A DNA stretch of 54,858 nt, taken from the NCBI GenBank assembly GCA_964580585.1, contig CAZOKZ010000028.1, positions 1 through 54,858 of the forward strand. The letters are read 5' to 3'. Shown piece after piece: positions 1 through 8,225 of the stretch. The position numbers and the translations under genes are program-made. The notes beneath the pieces were generated by a model that had not been told where the DNA came from, searched no databases, and saw only the letters and a program-made list of their open reading frames with translations. How positions within the stretch are numbered: position 1 is the stretch's first letter; each line of letters starts with the position of its first letter. This DNA comes from CAZOKZ01 sp964580585 (GTDB taxonomy: Bacteria > Sumerlaeota > Sumerlaeia > SLMS01 > JAHLLQ01).

Positions 1-442
1 CCCAGAGGGCCGACTGAATAGCTAGATTCAAAGGAATTTTGACCGGATCAGACGTCCCTTCGGGACTCAGCCACTCTTGGGAACTCGAAACCTAGCACTA
101 AAAGTGCTGGGCTAAATTCAAAAGCCCCATCGGGGCTTGATTCCTTAGCCTGGGGCAGAGCGCGTCAGCGCGTCGCCCCAGGAAACGAGCGACGCGTTCC
201 CAAGCCCTGAAAGGGCGTAATCTCCTGCGCAAACGAATGATCTATCAGAGTGTATCTCGCCCCTTCAGGGCTTGAGGCAATTAACCAATCGCGCAACCCA
301 GGGCTGCGCTTTGCTTCGCCCATGGGCTAAGGAATCTCGCCCCGTTGGAGCGAACCGTTGATCCTGCAAAACCTGATTGGTTTCGCCGATCAAACGGCCT
401 GAATGTTGAAAGTTCAGGAAATGCTATTGTAGGAAAATCTTA
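1..442. repeat. Palindrome-rich extragenic repeat region (REP-like cluster)
   Basis: No convincing gene is present. The stretch is a string of short hairpins: GCACT/AGTGC near 95-110, AAGCCCC/GGGGCTT near 122-138, CCTGGGGC/GCCCCAGG near 150-182, AAGCCCTGAAAGGGCG near 202-218 and its inverted partner CGCCCCTTCAGGGCTTG near 259-275, and GCCC/GGGC near 319-328. The word GGCTAAGGAAT at about 326-336, with its reverse complement at about 140-150, recurs at about 47481 in another intergenic region. This is what clustered REP-type elements look like. No transposase of the RAYT type lies in the window, so mobility is inferred. Confidence 0.7.
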
Positions 443-1900
443 CTACTTCCCCGCCGCCAACCAATTATCGACGAGAGCCTTCTCCTTCGGACCGGAAGTC
501 ATGACGATCTGTACGTAATTGCCCCGTCGTTCGAGGTTCAGCGTTTCACCGTTTGCTCCCGATAAGGGCACCGCCATCGCAGCGTCGGCGGTCGGAATCG
601 CGTTTCGATCAACGAATCGAGGCCATTGAATGGCACGGCGCATGAACGCGTCCTGGAATTCTTTGGCGTCTTTTTCCGTGTCCCAGGAGGTCTTCCAAAC
701 CACGGCCCAACGCGAATCGTCTGGCGAAGCGAGCGTTAACAACTGGTCGCCCCCCCACCCCGCCGCGCCACGCGTTGCCGTGGGTTCGTTTACCAACACC
801 TCTGTGCTTAACATGGAAATCGTGGGGAAACTTTCCGGCGGCGTCAGAACTAACCGTGTCACCCACTCACCCGCCGTATTGCGGTAGATTTCTTCCATCT
901 CACCAGCGCCATTCCACTCGGGCAGGGTCACTTCCACCGGTGGATCGAGGTTTCGGAAGAATTTCTCCGGATGAATAATTTGCTCGGTCGATTGCGGCGG
1001 TTGTTTAAACGCCTTATCGCGCGCGCCTTTCGCGTCAGATTGCATTCCCTCGGTGACAAAAATACTACCCGACAAATATGGGAATAACAGCGATTGAACC
1101 AACGCAGGCGGCACGGTTTCCAACTGCTCGGTGCTTTGATTGAAGATTTCGTTAAAGCTCAACAAATCCGTCGCTTTGGCGTGTTCGGCTGCCCATTCGA
1201 TCATCAACACCGTCGCGTCGCCTTCGAGCACACATGACATTGCCAGGTTTTGGTCGTTGTTTTTTGTGCGGAAAGGCAATTCGCCAATCGGGAAATATTG
1301 GTCCTGAATCGCATGGCAAATTTCGTGGGAGAGGATCACCTTGCCAAACAGCGACTTGGGATCGAACGAATCCACGACATAGAGCTTTTGCTCGCGGTCA
1401 TTAAAAAGTCCGCCAACTTGTTCTTCGAGCAGCCCGGAATACAGCATTCGCAGGTCCGATCCCGGCGGCAGGAGTTCCATCAGTTCCCACGTCAACGCTT
1501 CGCCCCGCACCGCTTCGGGGGTCAGTTCCAGGTCGAGCATGCGACCGAGCAAGGCTTTGAGTTCGTCTTTGCTCAGAATCACCGGTTCGACAGGGTGTTT
1601 GAGTGGCAGTTCGCGAATTTTCGCGGTTTGTTCGGCAATTTCCGCCACCAATTGGGCATAACGCGCCTTCTCCAGGAATGGACCAAGTTCGTTCATTTCG
1701 CGCTTGAGTTCCTGGTATTTGCGCTTGTTCAGCGCGGCCTCACGCTCGGCAATATCCAGCCGCTTTTTCGTCAGTTCCAGCTCGGATTCGCAATCCTGCT
1801 TGAACGTAATGGGTTCTTCGTCCTGAGCAGGCAGCATCGCCACGGGAGCCAGCAACGCGGCAGTGAGAAAAAGAGTCGGGCGGATTTTGGAAAGGTTCAT
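443..1900 (-). CDS. Secreted putative zinc metalloprotease (HExxH...EGDA)
   Basis: The 485-aa product begins with a signal peptide (residues 1-25, cleavage near PAQ-DEE) and then has a charged, probably coiled-coil stretch (about 35-75). A zinc-binding HEICH motif lies at residues 192-196, and an EGDA motif about 30 residues later (near 226) would supply the third ligand. This arrangement is common in uncharacterised bacterial peptidase-like proteins. No substrate can be inferred. The HExxH sits in a plausible helix (SHEICHAIQDQYF), which supports a real metalloprotease fold. It stands alone, bounded by a repeat region downstream and by repeat-bearing intergenic DNA upstream. The start ATG at 1900 gives a normal signal peptide although the ribosome-binding site is weak. 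Confidence 0.75.
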   Translation of the reverse strand: MNLSKIRPTLFLTAALLAPVAMLPAQDEEPITFKQDCESELELTKKRLDIAEREAALNKRKYQELKREMNELGPFLEKARYAQLVAEIAEQTAKIRELPLKHPVEPVILSKDELKALLGRMLDLELTPEAVRGEALTWELMELLPPGSDLRMLYSGLLEEQVGGLFNDREQKLYVVDSFDPKSLFGKVILSHEICHAIQDQYFPIGELPFRTKNNDQNLAMSCVLEGDATVLMIEWAAEHAKATDLLSFNEIFNQSTEQLETVPPALVQSLLFPYLSGSIFVTEGMQSDAKGARDKAFKQPPQSTEQIIHPEKFFRNLDPPVEVTLPEWNGAGEMEEIYRNTAGEWVTRLVLTPPESFPTISMLSTEVLVNEPTATRGAAGWGGDQLLTLASPDDSRWAVVWKTSWDTEKDAKEFQDAFMRRAIQWPRFVDRNAIPTADAAMAVPLSGANGETLNLERRGNYVQIVMTSGPKEKALVDNWLAAGK

Positions 1901-2013
1901 TGTGTAATTTTCTGCCTTTGGCGATATTTATCGAGGGATGTCTTAGCACTCATCCTGCCAAGGGAATCGCTGAAGTGCGAACGAATGTTGAGAATCTCAG
2001 GGTATAAATGAAA

Positions 2014-2178
2014 CAAGAAAACCATCTCTCTGGGAACGCCGAGCCCCAGCAGGGCAAAAATAGTTCCCAAAATCTCTGGTAAGCCGAGTAGAAAAAAAAG
2101 AGCGTGCATTGCATCCGATAGGGAAAGAATAATCAATGCCGAGCTGGGGCTCGGCGTTCCCAGGGAGATGATTTTTCT
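2014..2178. repeat. Inverted-repeat element in the gap upstream of ruvC
   Basis: Two arms of about 35 bp form an imperfect inverted repeat. The left arm at 2014-2050 contains GGGAACGCCGAGCCCCAGC. The right arm at 2143-2178 contains its exact reverse complement, and the similarity continues outward with a few mismatches. About 92 bp of AT-richer sequence separate the arms. It resembles a short non-autonomous palindromic element. I see no coding capacity inside it and no obvious target-site duplication. Confidence 0.65.
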
Positions 2179-2186
2179 CCAATATG

Positions 2187-2259
2187 CTCACCTCCCTCTT
2201 GCCGTTCATCGCTGACCTGAGAACACTACGCCCATGAGAATTCTCGGCATCGACCCCGG
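2187..2259 (+). repeat. Upstream copy of the ruvC 5' end (direct repeat 1)
   Basis: These 73 bp match 2738-2810 (offset 551 bp) with about 8 mismatches, all in the noncoding half. The last 27 or so bases, covering the ATG and the first nine codons of ruvC (MRILGIDPG), are identical. After 2259 the similarity stops abruptly. The copy is a dead fragment: its reading frame runs without RuvC sequence into the membrane-protein gene that follows. Confidence 0.85.
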
Positions 2260-2302
2260 ACTGAAAGTATATCTTTTGGAATCAAGTTTGGGAGGAGAAA
2301 AA

Positions 2303-2734
2303 ATGATCGAGGCGAATGGAACATCCATGAAAGCGTTTTGGCCGCGGTTTTGGGGAATGTTGGCCTTGGTGGGCTTCCTTGAATGCTTGGGTCATTATTG
2401 GCAATTATACGGTTCCAATCTCAATGAAATGAAAATAAGCCTTCTCCTAGAATCACTCCATATTGGTGGTTTTTTTGCCTTTGTGGTCACACTCTACTTT
2501 ATCAAAGTGGATTTCCCTCCTTTTCAGGATAAAGTTATTCGGTCAGAAAGATGGAAGGACATCCATATTATTGCAAAAGTCGTTACTGTCCTTGCCTTTG
2601 TTTTGGTGGCGATTAATTTGAGTTCAACAATTTATGCGGATCAACCCTTTCGAAATCAAAATATACGACTTACCATTACAACGGCTCACTATGCGATTGC
2701 CGCTTCCTACCTACTAACGAAAAAAATCTACTGA
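2303..2734 (+). CDS. Small four-helix membrane protein between duplicated ruvC ends
   Basis: The open frame extends back to 2234, but its first nine codons are the duplicated ruvC start. The likely true start is the ATG at 2303, preceded by GGAGGAG at 2291-2297, an excellent ribosome-binding site. The 143-aa product has four hydrophobic segments (roughly residues 12-29, 46-68, 88-108 and 124-140) and no recognisable enzymatic motif. I do not recognise the family. The gene is clearly more AT-rich than ruvC and is bracketed by the 73-bp direct repeat, so it looks like acquired DNA. The function is unknown. Confidence 0.7.
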   Translation: MIEANGTSMKAFWPRFWGMLALVGFLECLGHYWQLYGSNLNEMKISLLLESLHIGGFFAFVVTLYFIKVDFPPFQDKVIRSERWKDIHIIAKVVTVLAFVLVAINLSSTIYADQPFRNQNIRLTITTAHYAIAASYLLTKKIY

Positions 2735-2737
2735 ATT

Positions 2738-2810
2738 CTCACCTCCCGCTTGCCGTTCATCGCCCGCCCAGGAACACTGCGCCCATGAGAATTCTCGGCA
2801 TCGACCCCGG
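2738..2810 (+). repeat. Functional copy of the duplicated segment (direct repeat 2)
   Basis: This is the downstream partner of the repeat at 2187-2259. It covers the ruvC leader and the first codons of the intact gene. Together the two copies delimit a 551-bp unit carrying the small membrane-protein gene. Confidence 0.85.
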
Positions 2811-3375
2811 CTTAGCCAGCACTGGCATTGGCATCATCGAGCAACGCGGCGACTCTTGGCGAGTCGTCGAATGCCACGAGGTGCGCACCAGCACCGCGAC
2901 GCCACTGGCGCAGCGCCTTCAACGCATTCACGATCTCGTCGCCGACGCCATCGCCGAGTTTCATCCCGATGCGGTAGCCGTGGAATCGGTGTTCTTTGCG
3001 AAAAACGTGCGCTCGGTGGTGATGATGGCGCATGGGCGCGGTGTTGCAATTCTGGCTGCGTCATCCGCCAGAATTCCCGTGTTTGAGTATTCGCCCCTGG
3101 AAATCAAGCAGTCGGTCGTCGGCAAGGGACGCGCTTCAAAAGAACAAGTCATGCAGATGATCAAAATCTTGTTCGGGCTGGCCGAATTGCCACCGTCGGA
3201 TCACCAGGCCGACGCGCTGGCGTGCGCCTTGGCGCATGCATACCGATCGCGTTTGCACGATCAGCTAGAGTCGCAAAAAACAACTTCGAGCGCGGAAAAA
3301 CCGGCTCAACCAACCGTTTCCGCTGCAAAATTGATGCTGGCTCAGGCGCGAAAGCCTCGCCGCAAAAGACGTTAG
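2785..3375 (+). CDS. ruvC: Crossover junction endodeoxyribonuclease RuvC
   Basis: RuvC cuts Holliday junctions symmetrically together with the RuvAB branch-migration motor. The 196-aa product opens with the family signature MRILGIDPGLASTG, with the first catalytic Asp at residue 7. It has the Glu in AVESVFFAKN (about residue 67) and the closing acidic pair in DHQADALA (about residues 139-142), so the DEDD-type active site is complete. The length is slightly above the usual 160-190 because of a basic C-terminal tail ending RKPRRKRR. ruvA and ruvB are not nearby. The 5' end is duplicated upstream. The gene converges on hcp and the two share a 13-bp hairpin. Confidence 0.96.
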   Translation: MRILGIDPGLASTGIGIIEQRGDSWRVVECHEVRTSTATPLAQRLQRIHDLVADAIAEFHPDAVAVESVFFAKNVRSVVMMAHGRGVAILAASSARIPVFEYSPLEIKQSVVGKGRASKEQVMQMIKILFGLAELPPSDHQADALACALAHAYRSRLHDQLESQKTTSSAEKPAQPTVSAAKLMLAQARKPRRKRR

Positions 3376-3387
3376 CGCGACAAAACA

Positions 3388-3425
3388 ACGCGCCTCCCGA
3401 CAACCTGAAAAATCGGGAGGCGCGT
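3388..3425. terminator. Hairpin between convergent ruvC and hcp
   Basis: A perfect 13-bp stem (3388-3400 with 3413-3425) encloses a 12-nt loop. On the minus strand it is followed by TTGTTTTGTCG, so it is best read as the rho-independent terminator of hcp. On the plus strand the downstream run is poor in T, so termination of ruvC there would be weaker. Confidence 0.8.
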
Positions 3426-3451
3426 GCTTACAAGGGGAAATCGGATAAGTC

Positions 3452-4774
3452 TCAGGCAGGAGCCAACGCGGCGTTCAAATCCGCGATCGCGTCCGTGCCG
3501 ATGCCCTGCAGATTGTATTTCTCCTGCAAAATTGCCAGGACGTTCGGCGTGACAAATGCGGGCAAAGCCGGACCAAGACGAATGTCCTTCACGCCCAGGT
3601 GCAGCAGCGTCAAAAGCACCGCGACGGCTTTTTGCTCGAACCATGAAACCACCAGAGTTACGGGCAAGTCGTTCACACCACACTCGAATGCCTCGGCCAA
3701 CGCTAATGCGACCAGAATCACGCCATATGTGTCGTTGCATTGCCCCATGTCGAGCAGGCGTGGGACTTCCACTCCTCCGCCAAGATCGATGGTACCATAG
3801 TCGTGATTACGGATTCGGTATTTTCCGCAGCCCATGGTCAGAATAATCGAATCGGGTGGGGCGTTGTAGGCAAAATTCGCAAAATAATTACGTCCCGGTT
3901 CGGCGCCATCACACCCACCGATAACAAAGAAGTGCTTAATTTTGCCTTCCTTGATCGCGGGCACGAGCTTATCCGCCAGTCCCAACACCGACGTGTAGTG
4001 GAACCCGATGGTCGAGGTTTTTAACTCGGTCGGCTTGAGATTGCCAATTTCCTGAGCGCGTTTGATGACCTCGGAGAAGTCGTTGGTTTTCAGATTTTTT
4101 GCTCCGGGCACGGCTGTGGCACGCAGCGTATAGAAACGATCCAGGTACGTGTTGTCCGCGCGCGGAATCAGCACGCAATTCGTGGTACCGACAATCGGCC
4201 CGCCAAAACGTTCAAACTCGTCACGTTGTTTTTGCCATGCACCGCCATAATGCCCCTTCAAATGTTTATGTTTACGCAGTTCCGGGTACATGTGCGCGGG
4301 CAGCATTTCGCCGTGCGTATAGACATTAATGCCCAGACCTTCGGTTTGTTCCAGCACATCTTTCAAATCCACCATATCATGGCCAGTAACCAGAATACCG
4401 GGGCCTTCCTGGATACCTTCGGTCACGCTGCAAGGCGACGGCTGGCCAAGAACCTCGACGTGCCCATCGTTGAGCAACTTCATCGTCTTCATGTTCATAC
4501 GACCGCATTCAAGAACCAGTTCCAACAAATTGCCGATATCGAAGTTCACATTGGTGACCGTCGCAAAAAGAGCTTCCTCGATGAAATCCTCGATCTCCGG
4601 GTCCGTTTTGCCCAAACGACGCGCGTGATGTTTGTACGCCGCCATGCCCTTCAAGCCGTAGAGCAGAATTTTTTGCAATGACTCCATGTCGGGGTCTTTG
4701 CCGCATACACCGACAGACGTACAGGCAACGCCGCGGAAGGTTTGTTCGCATTGATCGCAATGCATGGCATTCAT
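3452..4774 (-). CDS. hcp: Hybrid-cluster protein / hydroxylamine reductase (Hcp), short class
   Basis: Hcp carries a hybrid Fe-S-O cluster. It reduces hydroxylamine to ammonium in vitro and acts as an NO reductase in E. coli. The start is the ATG at 4774 (MNAMHCDQCEQ), preceded by AAGGAG. The N-terminal cysteines are C6-x2-C9-x8-C18-x5-C24. Hybrid-cluster segments are visible later (GTTNCVLIP, GGCDGAEPGRNYF, MGCGKYR, DMGQCNDTYG). At 440 aa it is about 110 residues shorter than the E. coli type, as in the class that lacks the second N-terminal helical bundle. It lies 121 bp downstream of napB, after a gap with no obvious hairpin, so it could be read through from the nap operon or have its own promoter. 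Its place beside Nap and HAO genes argues for a role in hydroxylamine or NO reduction. Confidence 0.93.
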   Translation of the reverse strand: MNAMHCDQCEQTFRGVACTSVGVCGKDPDMESLQKILLYGLKGMAAYKHHARRLGKTDPEIEDFIEEALFATVTNVNFDIGNLLELVLECGRMNMKTMKLLNDGHVEVLGQPSPCSVTEGIQEGPGILVTGHDMVDLKDVLEQTEGLGINVYTHGEMLPAHMYPELRKHKHLKGHYGGAWQKQRDEFERFGGPIVGTTNCVLIPRADNTYLDRFYTLRATAVPGAKNLKTNDFSEVIKRAQEIGNLKPTELKTSTIGFHYTSVLGLADKLVPAIKEGKIKHFFVIGGCDGAEPGRNYFANFAYNAPPDSIILTMGCGKYRIRNHDYGTIDLGGGVEVPRLLDMGQCNDTYGVILVALALAEAFECGVNDLPVTLVVSWFEQKAVAVLLTLLHLGVKDIRLGPALPAFVTPNVLAILQEKYNLQGIGTDAIADLNAALAPA

Positions 4775-4895
4775 AGTGGGTCTCCTTACAAGGGGCAAAT
4801 GGCAGAAAAGCTCTAATCAGGATATTCAAAATCCGCAATGTCGCAATAAAGATGGCTAAATCACGTCGGGACTGCAACGATAATCTGCATTTTAC

Positions 4896-5597
4896 CTACA
4901 GTTTTTTCGGCGATTCGGCGGCTTTTTCTTCAAGCTTCGGCGGGGCTGTCTCGACCGCCCCGAAGGTAAGCGAGGTCCATTCAATCGGACGTGTGTAGCT
5001 CTGGCTTGCTTCGGGAACATGGCACTGCTGGCACTGTGTCCGTTCGGGATGAGGCGTGCGGATGGTTCGGTCACCCGTCGGACCATGGCACGAGAGGCAA
5101 TTTTCGCGCATGAACGTTTTGTGCGGAATCGTAGGTGGCGCATAAACGTTGGCCTGCATTCCCCCACCGGGGAAATCGAGTCCCACAAATTCATTTTCGC
5201 GAAATGGCGCGATGGACTTATCGTCGCCCTTCACGTGGCATTGCAGACATTGCGAGAATTCGGCATGTGGCACAGGTGCGATGGCCATGTGATGTTCGGA
5301 AACGCGGTTTTCCAACGCGTGGCATTTCAGACAATAGTTCGAGTCGTTTTCCGTCAGGATCGAATGCGGAATGGGCGGTGGCGCGTAAAGAAAAGCACGG
5401 TCTGTTGTCGGTCGCTCGCCCGAAGTGGATGCGCGGGCGGTTTGTGAAAAATCACGTGGTTGATTGACCGCAACGATTTCCGATGCGACTTCCGGCGATT
5501 GCTGTTCATTCGACGGGGCATCGCGATCCTGGGCCGTTGCAAAAACCAGCACGCCAATCAATGGAACCATCAACAAGGTTGTTCGGGAGCGAATCAT
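4896..5597 (-). CDS. napB: Tetraheme NapB-like cytochrome c, internally duplicated
   Basis: NapB is the periplasmic electron-transfer partner of NapA and normally binds two c-type hemes. This 233-aa protein has a signal peptide (residues 1-22) and four CXXCH motifs: CLKCH 89-93, CLQCH 117-121, CLSCH 167-171 and CQQCH 189-193. They fall in two similar modules, each starting YAPP-x-IPH, then a first heme, then PH-x4-CxQCHV, at about 71-121 and 152-193. It therefore looks like a tandem NapB duplication. The start ATG at 5597 shares its A with the napA stop (TGATG), which indicates translational coupling. An upstream in-frame extension to 5657 exists but would lie inside napA and spoil the signal peptide. 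No other role fits as well. Confidence 0.85.
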   Translation of the reverse strand: MIRSRTTLLMVPLIGVLVFATAQDRDAPSNEQQSPEVASEIVAVNQPRDFSQTARASTSGERPTTDRAFLYAPPPIPHSILTENDSNYCLKCHALENRVSEHHMAIAPVPHAEFSQCLQCHVKGDDKSIAPFRENEFVGLDFPGGGMQANVYAPPTIPHKTFMRENCLSCHGPTGDRTIRTPHPERTQCQQCHVPEASQSYTRPIEWTSLTFGAVETAPPKLEEKAAESPKKL

Positions 5598-7948
5598 CAG
5601 ACTTTCTCCACTTTGACGGCGCATTTCTTGTAATCGGGTTCTTTCGACAACGGACAATACGCGTCGAGCGTGACCTTATTAATCAGCAGGCCTTCATCAA
5701 AGAATGGAACGAAGATCGAGCCTTCGTTCGGCAACGAACGTCCATTGATCCAGGCAGCCAATTCAATCGTCCCACGGCGCGACGTGATGCGGACTTTGTT
5801 ACCCGTGGAGATATTGAGTCGTGCGGCATCTTTCGGGTTAAGTTCGACGTAAGCATTGGGAACGGCGGCGTGAAGTTGCGGCACGCGGCGCGTCATCGTG
5901 CCCGTGTGCCAATGTTCCAGCACTCGGCCCGTACACAGCCAGAACGGGTAATCTTCGTCGGGCACTTCAGGCGGCGCTTCGTAAGGACGCGCCCAAATGT
6001 ACGCTTTGTGATCCTTTTTCTTACCCCAGTAGAAATCCACGCCCCGTCCCGCTTCAACATACGGATCTTCGCCTTCGACAAAGCGGCGTGGGGTTTCTTT
6101 CCATGTGCCGTCGGTTTGTTCGACAACTGGCCAACGCAGGCCACGCGCCTTGGCGTACTCCTCGTATGGCGCGATGTCCTTGTGCTTCATCATCGTAAAG
6201 GGACGGTACTCCTCAAAGAGAGCTTTATCGACGTTATTCGCTTTGAAAACTTCCCAATTCCAGGCTTCGATTTCCTTGCCGTTTTCATCGCGCACGGTGA
6301 AGAGGAAATTACCGTCTTTGTCGCGCATCCCTTTGAAGCCGCGCTCGTACAATTTACGCGCCACGGCAAGCATTTGCCACACATCGTCTCGCGCATCGCC
6401 CGGCGGATCGACCATCTTGAACCATTGCTGCGTGCGGCGTTCGCTGTTGCCGAAAACGCCGTTTTTTTCCACCCAAAGCGCCGAAGGTAAAACCACCGCC
6501 GCGAGGTCTGTCGTCGCTGTCGGATAAACATCCGAAACGACGAGGAAACTTTCGCGCATTTTATCCATGTTTTCATTCAAGTTCGGAATCGTCTGGCCGG
6601 GGTTAGTTACTTGAACCCACGCGCCAGTAAGCGATCCGTCGTTGAGCGCTTTGAACATCGCCACGGCGTGATTGCCGGGTTTGGAATTGATGCGTCCCTC
6701 GGGCAAATTCCACAGTTCCTCGGCCTGTTTGCGGTGCGCTTCCTCGGTCACCACGCGACCGCCAGGTAACGCGTGTGAAAGCGTTCCTACTTCGCGACAC
6801 GTACCGCAAGCGCTCGGTTGACCGGTCAGCGAAAACGCCGTTTTACCCGGTGCACCGAATTGACCCGACAAGAAGTGAACGTTGTACACAAGGTTATTGA
6901 TCCAGGTTCCGCGCGTGTGCTGGTTCATGCCCATGCACCACAGGGAAACGATCTTGCGCGAGGGATCGGCAAATCGTTTGGCGAGCAGTTCGAGTTTTTC
7001 CGGCGGCACACCGGCGACTTTCTCCACGTACTCTGGCGTGTAGTCGGCGATGAATGTCTTGTATTCCTCGAACGACATATCCTCGCCTGCCATATCGCCG
7101 CCTTTGCGGAAATGGCAGTGTTTTTCAACCCACTCCTTATCGTACTTATCCCACTTGATCAACAGGTGGCAAATACCGTTGGCGATGGCAAGATCGCCTT
7201 GGGGGATAAACGGGATATAATGGTCGGATGCTTCGGTGCTACGAGTGCGACGTGTGCCCAAATCGAAGATTTCGATCTTCTCGCCTTTCGTACGGCGATC
7301 GATAATACGCGACCAAAGAACCGGGTGCATTTCTGCCGGGTTGTTTCCCCAAAGTAACACGGTATCGCAAACGTCGAAATCGTCATAACAACCGGAGGGT
7401 TCATCGACACCGTAAGTTGAAAGCATCCCCGTCACGGCGCTCGCCATGCAAAGCCGCGCGTTGGGATCGATTTCGTTGCTGGAAAGACCGCCTTTAACAA
7501 ACTTGATCGCGGTGTAGCCTTCCGGGATCGTCCATTGGCCTGAACCGTAAATCGCGAACGTTTGCGGGTGTTCCATGATGTGGTCGGCGATTTTATCGAG
7601 CGCTTCGTCCCACGTCGCGGGTTCGAGCTTTTCGCCCTTGCGAATCATCGGTGTGCGCAAACGATCCTTGCCGTAAAGAATCAACGCGGTGTGATAGCCT
7701 TTCGCACACAAAAGCCCCTTGTTGACGGGATTTTCCAAATCGCCCTGCACGGCTACGACACGACCGTTTTTCACGCCAACCATGACACCGCAACCCGTGC
7801 CGCAAAAACGACAGGGCGCTTTCTGCCAGATCAAACCATCTTCAGGCGCTTTTGCGGCAAGGACCGACGAAGGAATGCTCGCGGTCAGGGCTCCCGCTGC
7901 TGCCGCCAGCGCGACGGATTTCAGAAATTCTCTGCGACTCAGTTCCAT
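5597..7948 (-). CDS. napA: Periplasmic nitrate reductase catalytic subunit NapA
   Basis: NapA reduces nitrate to nitrite in the periplasm using bis-MGD molybdenum and one [4Fe-4S] cluster. The 783-aa product starts MELSRREFLK, a Tat signal, at the ATG at 7948, which has AGGAAGG six bases upstream. The cluster cysteines are C46, C49, C53 and C81, with the conserved Lys in CAKG. The molybdenum-ligating Cys is C167 in ARLCMASAVTG. The C-terminal MGD-binding region (CTGRVLEHWHTGTMTRR) is present. The length is a little under the E. coli protein (828 aa). It follows napD by 27 bp and overlaps napB by one base. Electrons probably arrive through the double NapB from the NrfCD/tetraheme module, because no napC or napGH is present. 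Confidence 0.96.
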   Translation of the reverse strand: MELSRREFLKSVALAAAAGALTASIPSSVLAAKAPEDGLIWQKAPCRFCGTGCGVMVGVKNGRVVAVQGDLENPVNKGLLCAKGYHTALILYGKDRLRTPMIRKGEKLEPATWDEALDKIADHIMEHPQTFAIYGSGQWTIPEGYTAIKFVKGGLSSNEIDPNARLCMASAVTGMLSTYGVDEPSGCYDDFDVCDTVLLWGNNPAEMHPVLWSRIIDRRTKGEKIEIFDLGTRRTRSTEASDHYIPFIPQGDLAIANGICHLLIKWDKYDKEWVEKHCHFRKGGDMAGEDMSFEEYKTFIADYTPEYVEKVAGVPPEKLELLAKRFADPSRKIVSLWCMGMNQHTRGTWINNLVYNVHFLSGQFGAPGKTAFSLTGQPSACGTCREVGTLSHALPGGRVVTEEAHRKQAEELWNLPEGRINSKPGNHAVAMFKALNDGSLTGAWVQVTNPGQTIPNLNENMDKMRESFLVVSDVYPTATTDLAAVVLPSALWVEKNGVFGNSERRTQQWFKMVDPPGDARDDVWQMLAVARKLYERGFKGMRDKDGNFLFTVRDENGKEIEAWNWEVFKANNVDKALFEEYRPFTMMKHKDIAPYEEYAKARGLRWPVVEQTDGTWKETPRRFVEGEDPYVEAGRGVDFYWGKKKDHKAYIWARPYEAPPEVPDEDYPFWLCTGRVLEHWHTGTMTRRVPQLHAAVPNAYVELNPKDAARLNISTGNKVRITSRRGTIELAAWINGRSLPNEGSIFVPFFDEGLLINKVTLDAYCPLSKEPDYKKCAVKVEKV

Positions 7949-7975
7949 TTTGCACCTTCCTGGGGCTGGAGACAA

Positions 7976-8224
7976 TTATTGGGGGACGGAGGAAGTTTCG
8001 TCCTCGAAATTATAATACACGAGCACCACCGATTCGACTCCCGGCAGTTTTTCGATTTTTTCCACGAGTGCTTTTTCTTCTTCACGCGACGACGATTCCG
8101 TCGCGATGCAAATACCGCCTTTATCGCGCTTCCCAACGGTAACGTTGGAAATTTCGCACAATGCGGTTTCTACCGAATCGATTTGTTCGTCCTTTACTAA
8201 GACAACATGTCCACCGATGGGCAT
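7976..8224 (-). CDS. napD: NapD-type chaperone for the NapA Tat signal
   Basis: NapD is a small cytoplasmic ferredoxin-fold protein that binds the NapA Tat leader and holds back export until the molybdenum cofactor is in. The 82-aa product begins MPIGGHVVLVK and shows the expected pattern of alternating strands and helices, with LPGVESVVLVYYNFED near the C-terminus. The ATG at 8224 is chosen because GGAGGT lies just upstream and the preceding stop is one base away; the longer frame to 8245 runs into the previous gene. It sits directly ahead of napA. The last codons (SVPQ) are formed by a copy of the recurring 10-mer GGGGACGGAG, read on the other strand. Confidence 0.88.
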   Translation of the reverse strand: MPIGGHVVLVKDEQIDSVETALCEISNVTVGKRDKGGICIATESSSREEEKALVEKIEKLPGVESVVLVYYNFEDETSSVPQ

Positions 8225-8225
8225 C

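Noticed and set aside
1..442. CRISPR array
   Set aside because: The repeats are different hairpins at irregular spacing, with no constant repeat/spacer pattern and no cas gene in the window.
1250..2011. 253-codon plus-strand frame opposite the metalloprotease gene
   Set aside because: Phe/Gln/Arg-rich translation typical of an antisense frame. The minus-strand gene has a signal peptide and zinc motif.
2234..2302. Longer N-terminus of the small membrane protein starting with MRILGIDPGL
   Set aside because: Those codons are the duplicated ruvC start. The downstream ATG has a much better ribosome-binding site.
5483..6490. 335-codon plus-strand frame opposite napA
   Set aside because: Basic, low-information sequence with no recognisable motif, and wholly inside napAB on the other strand.
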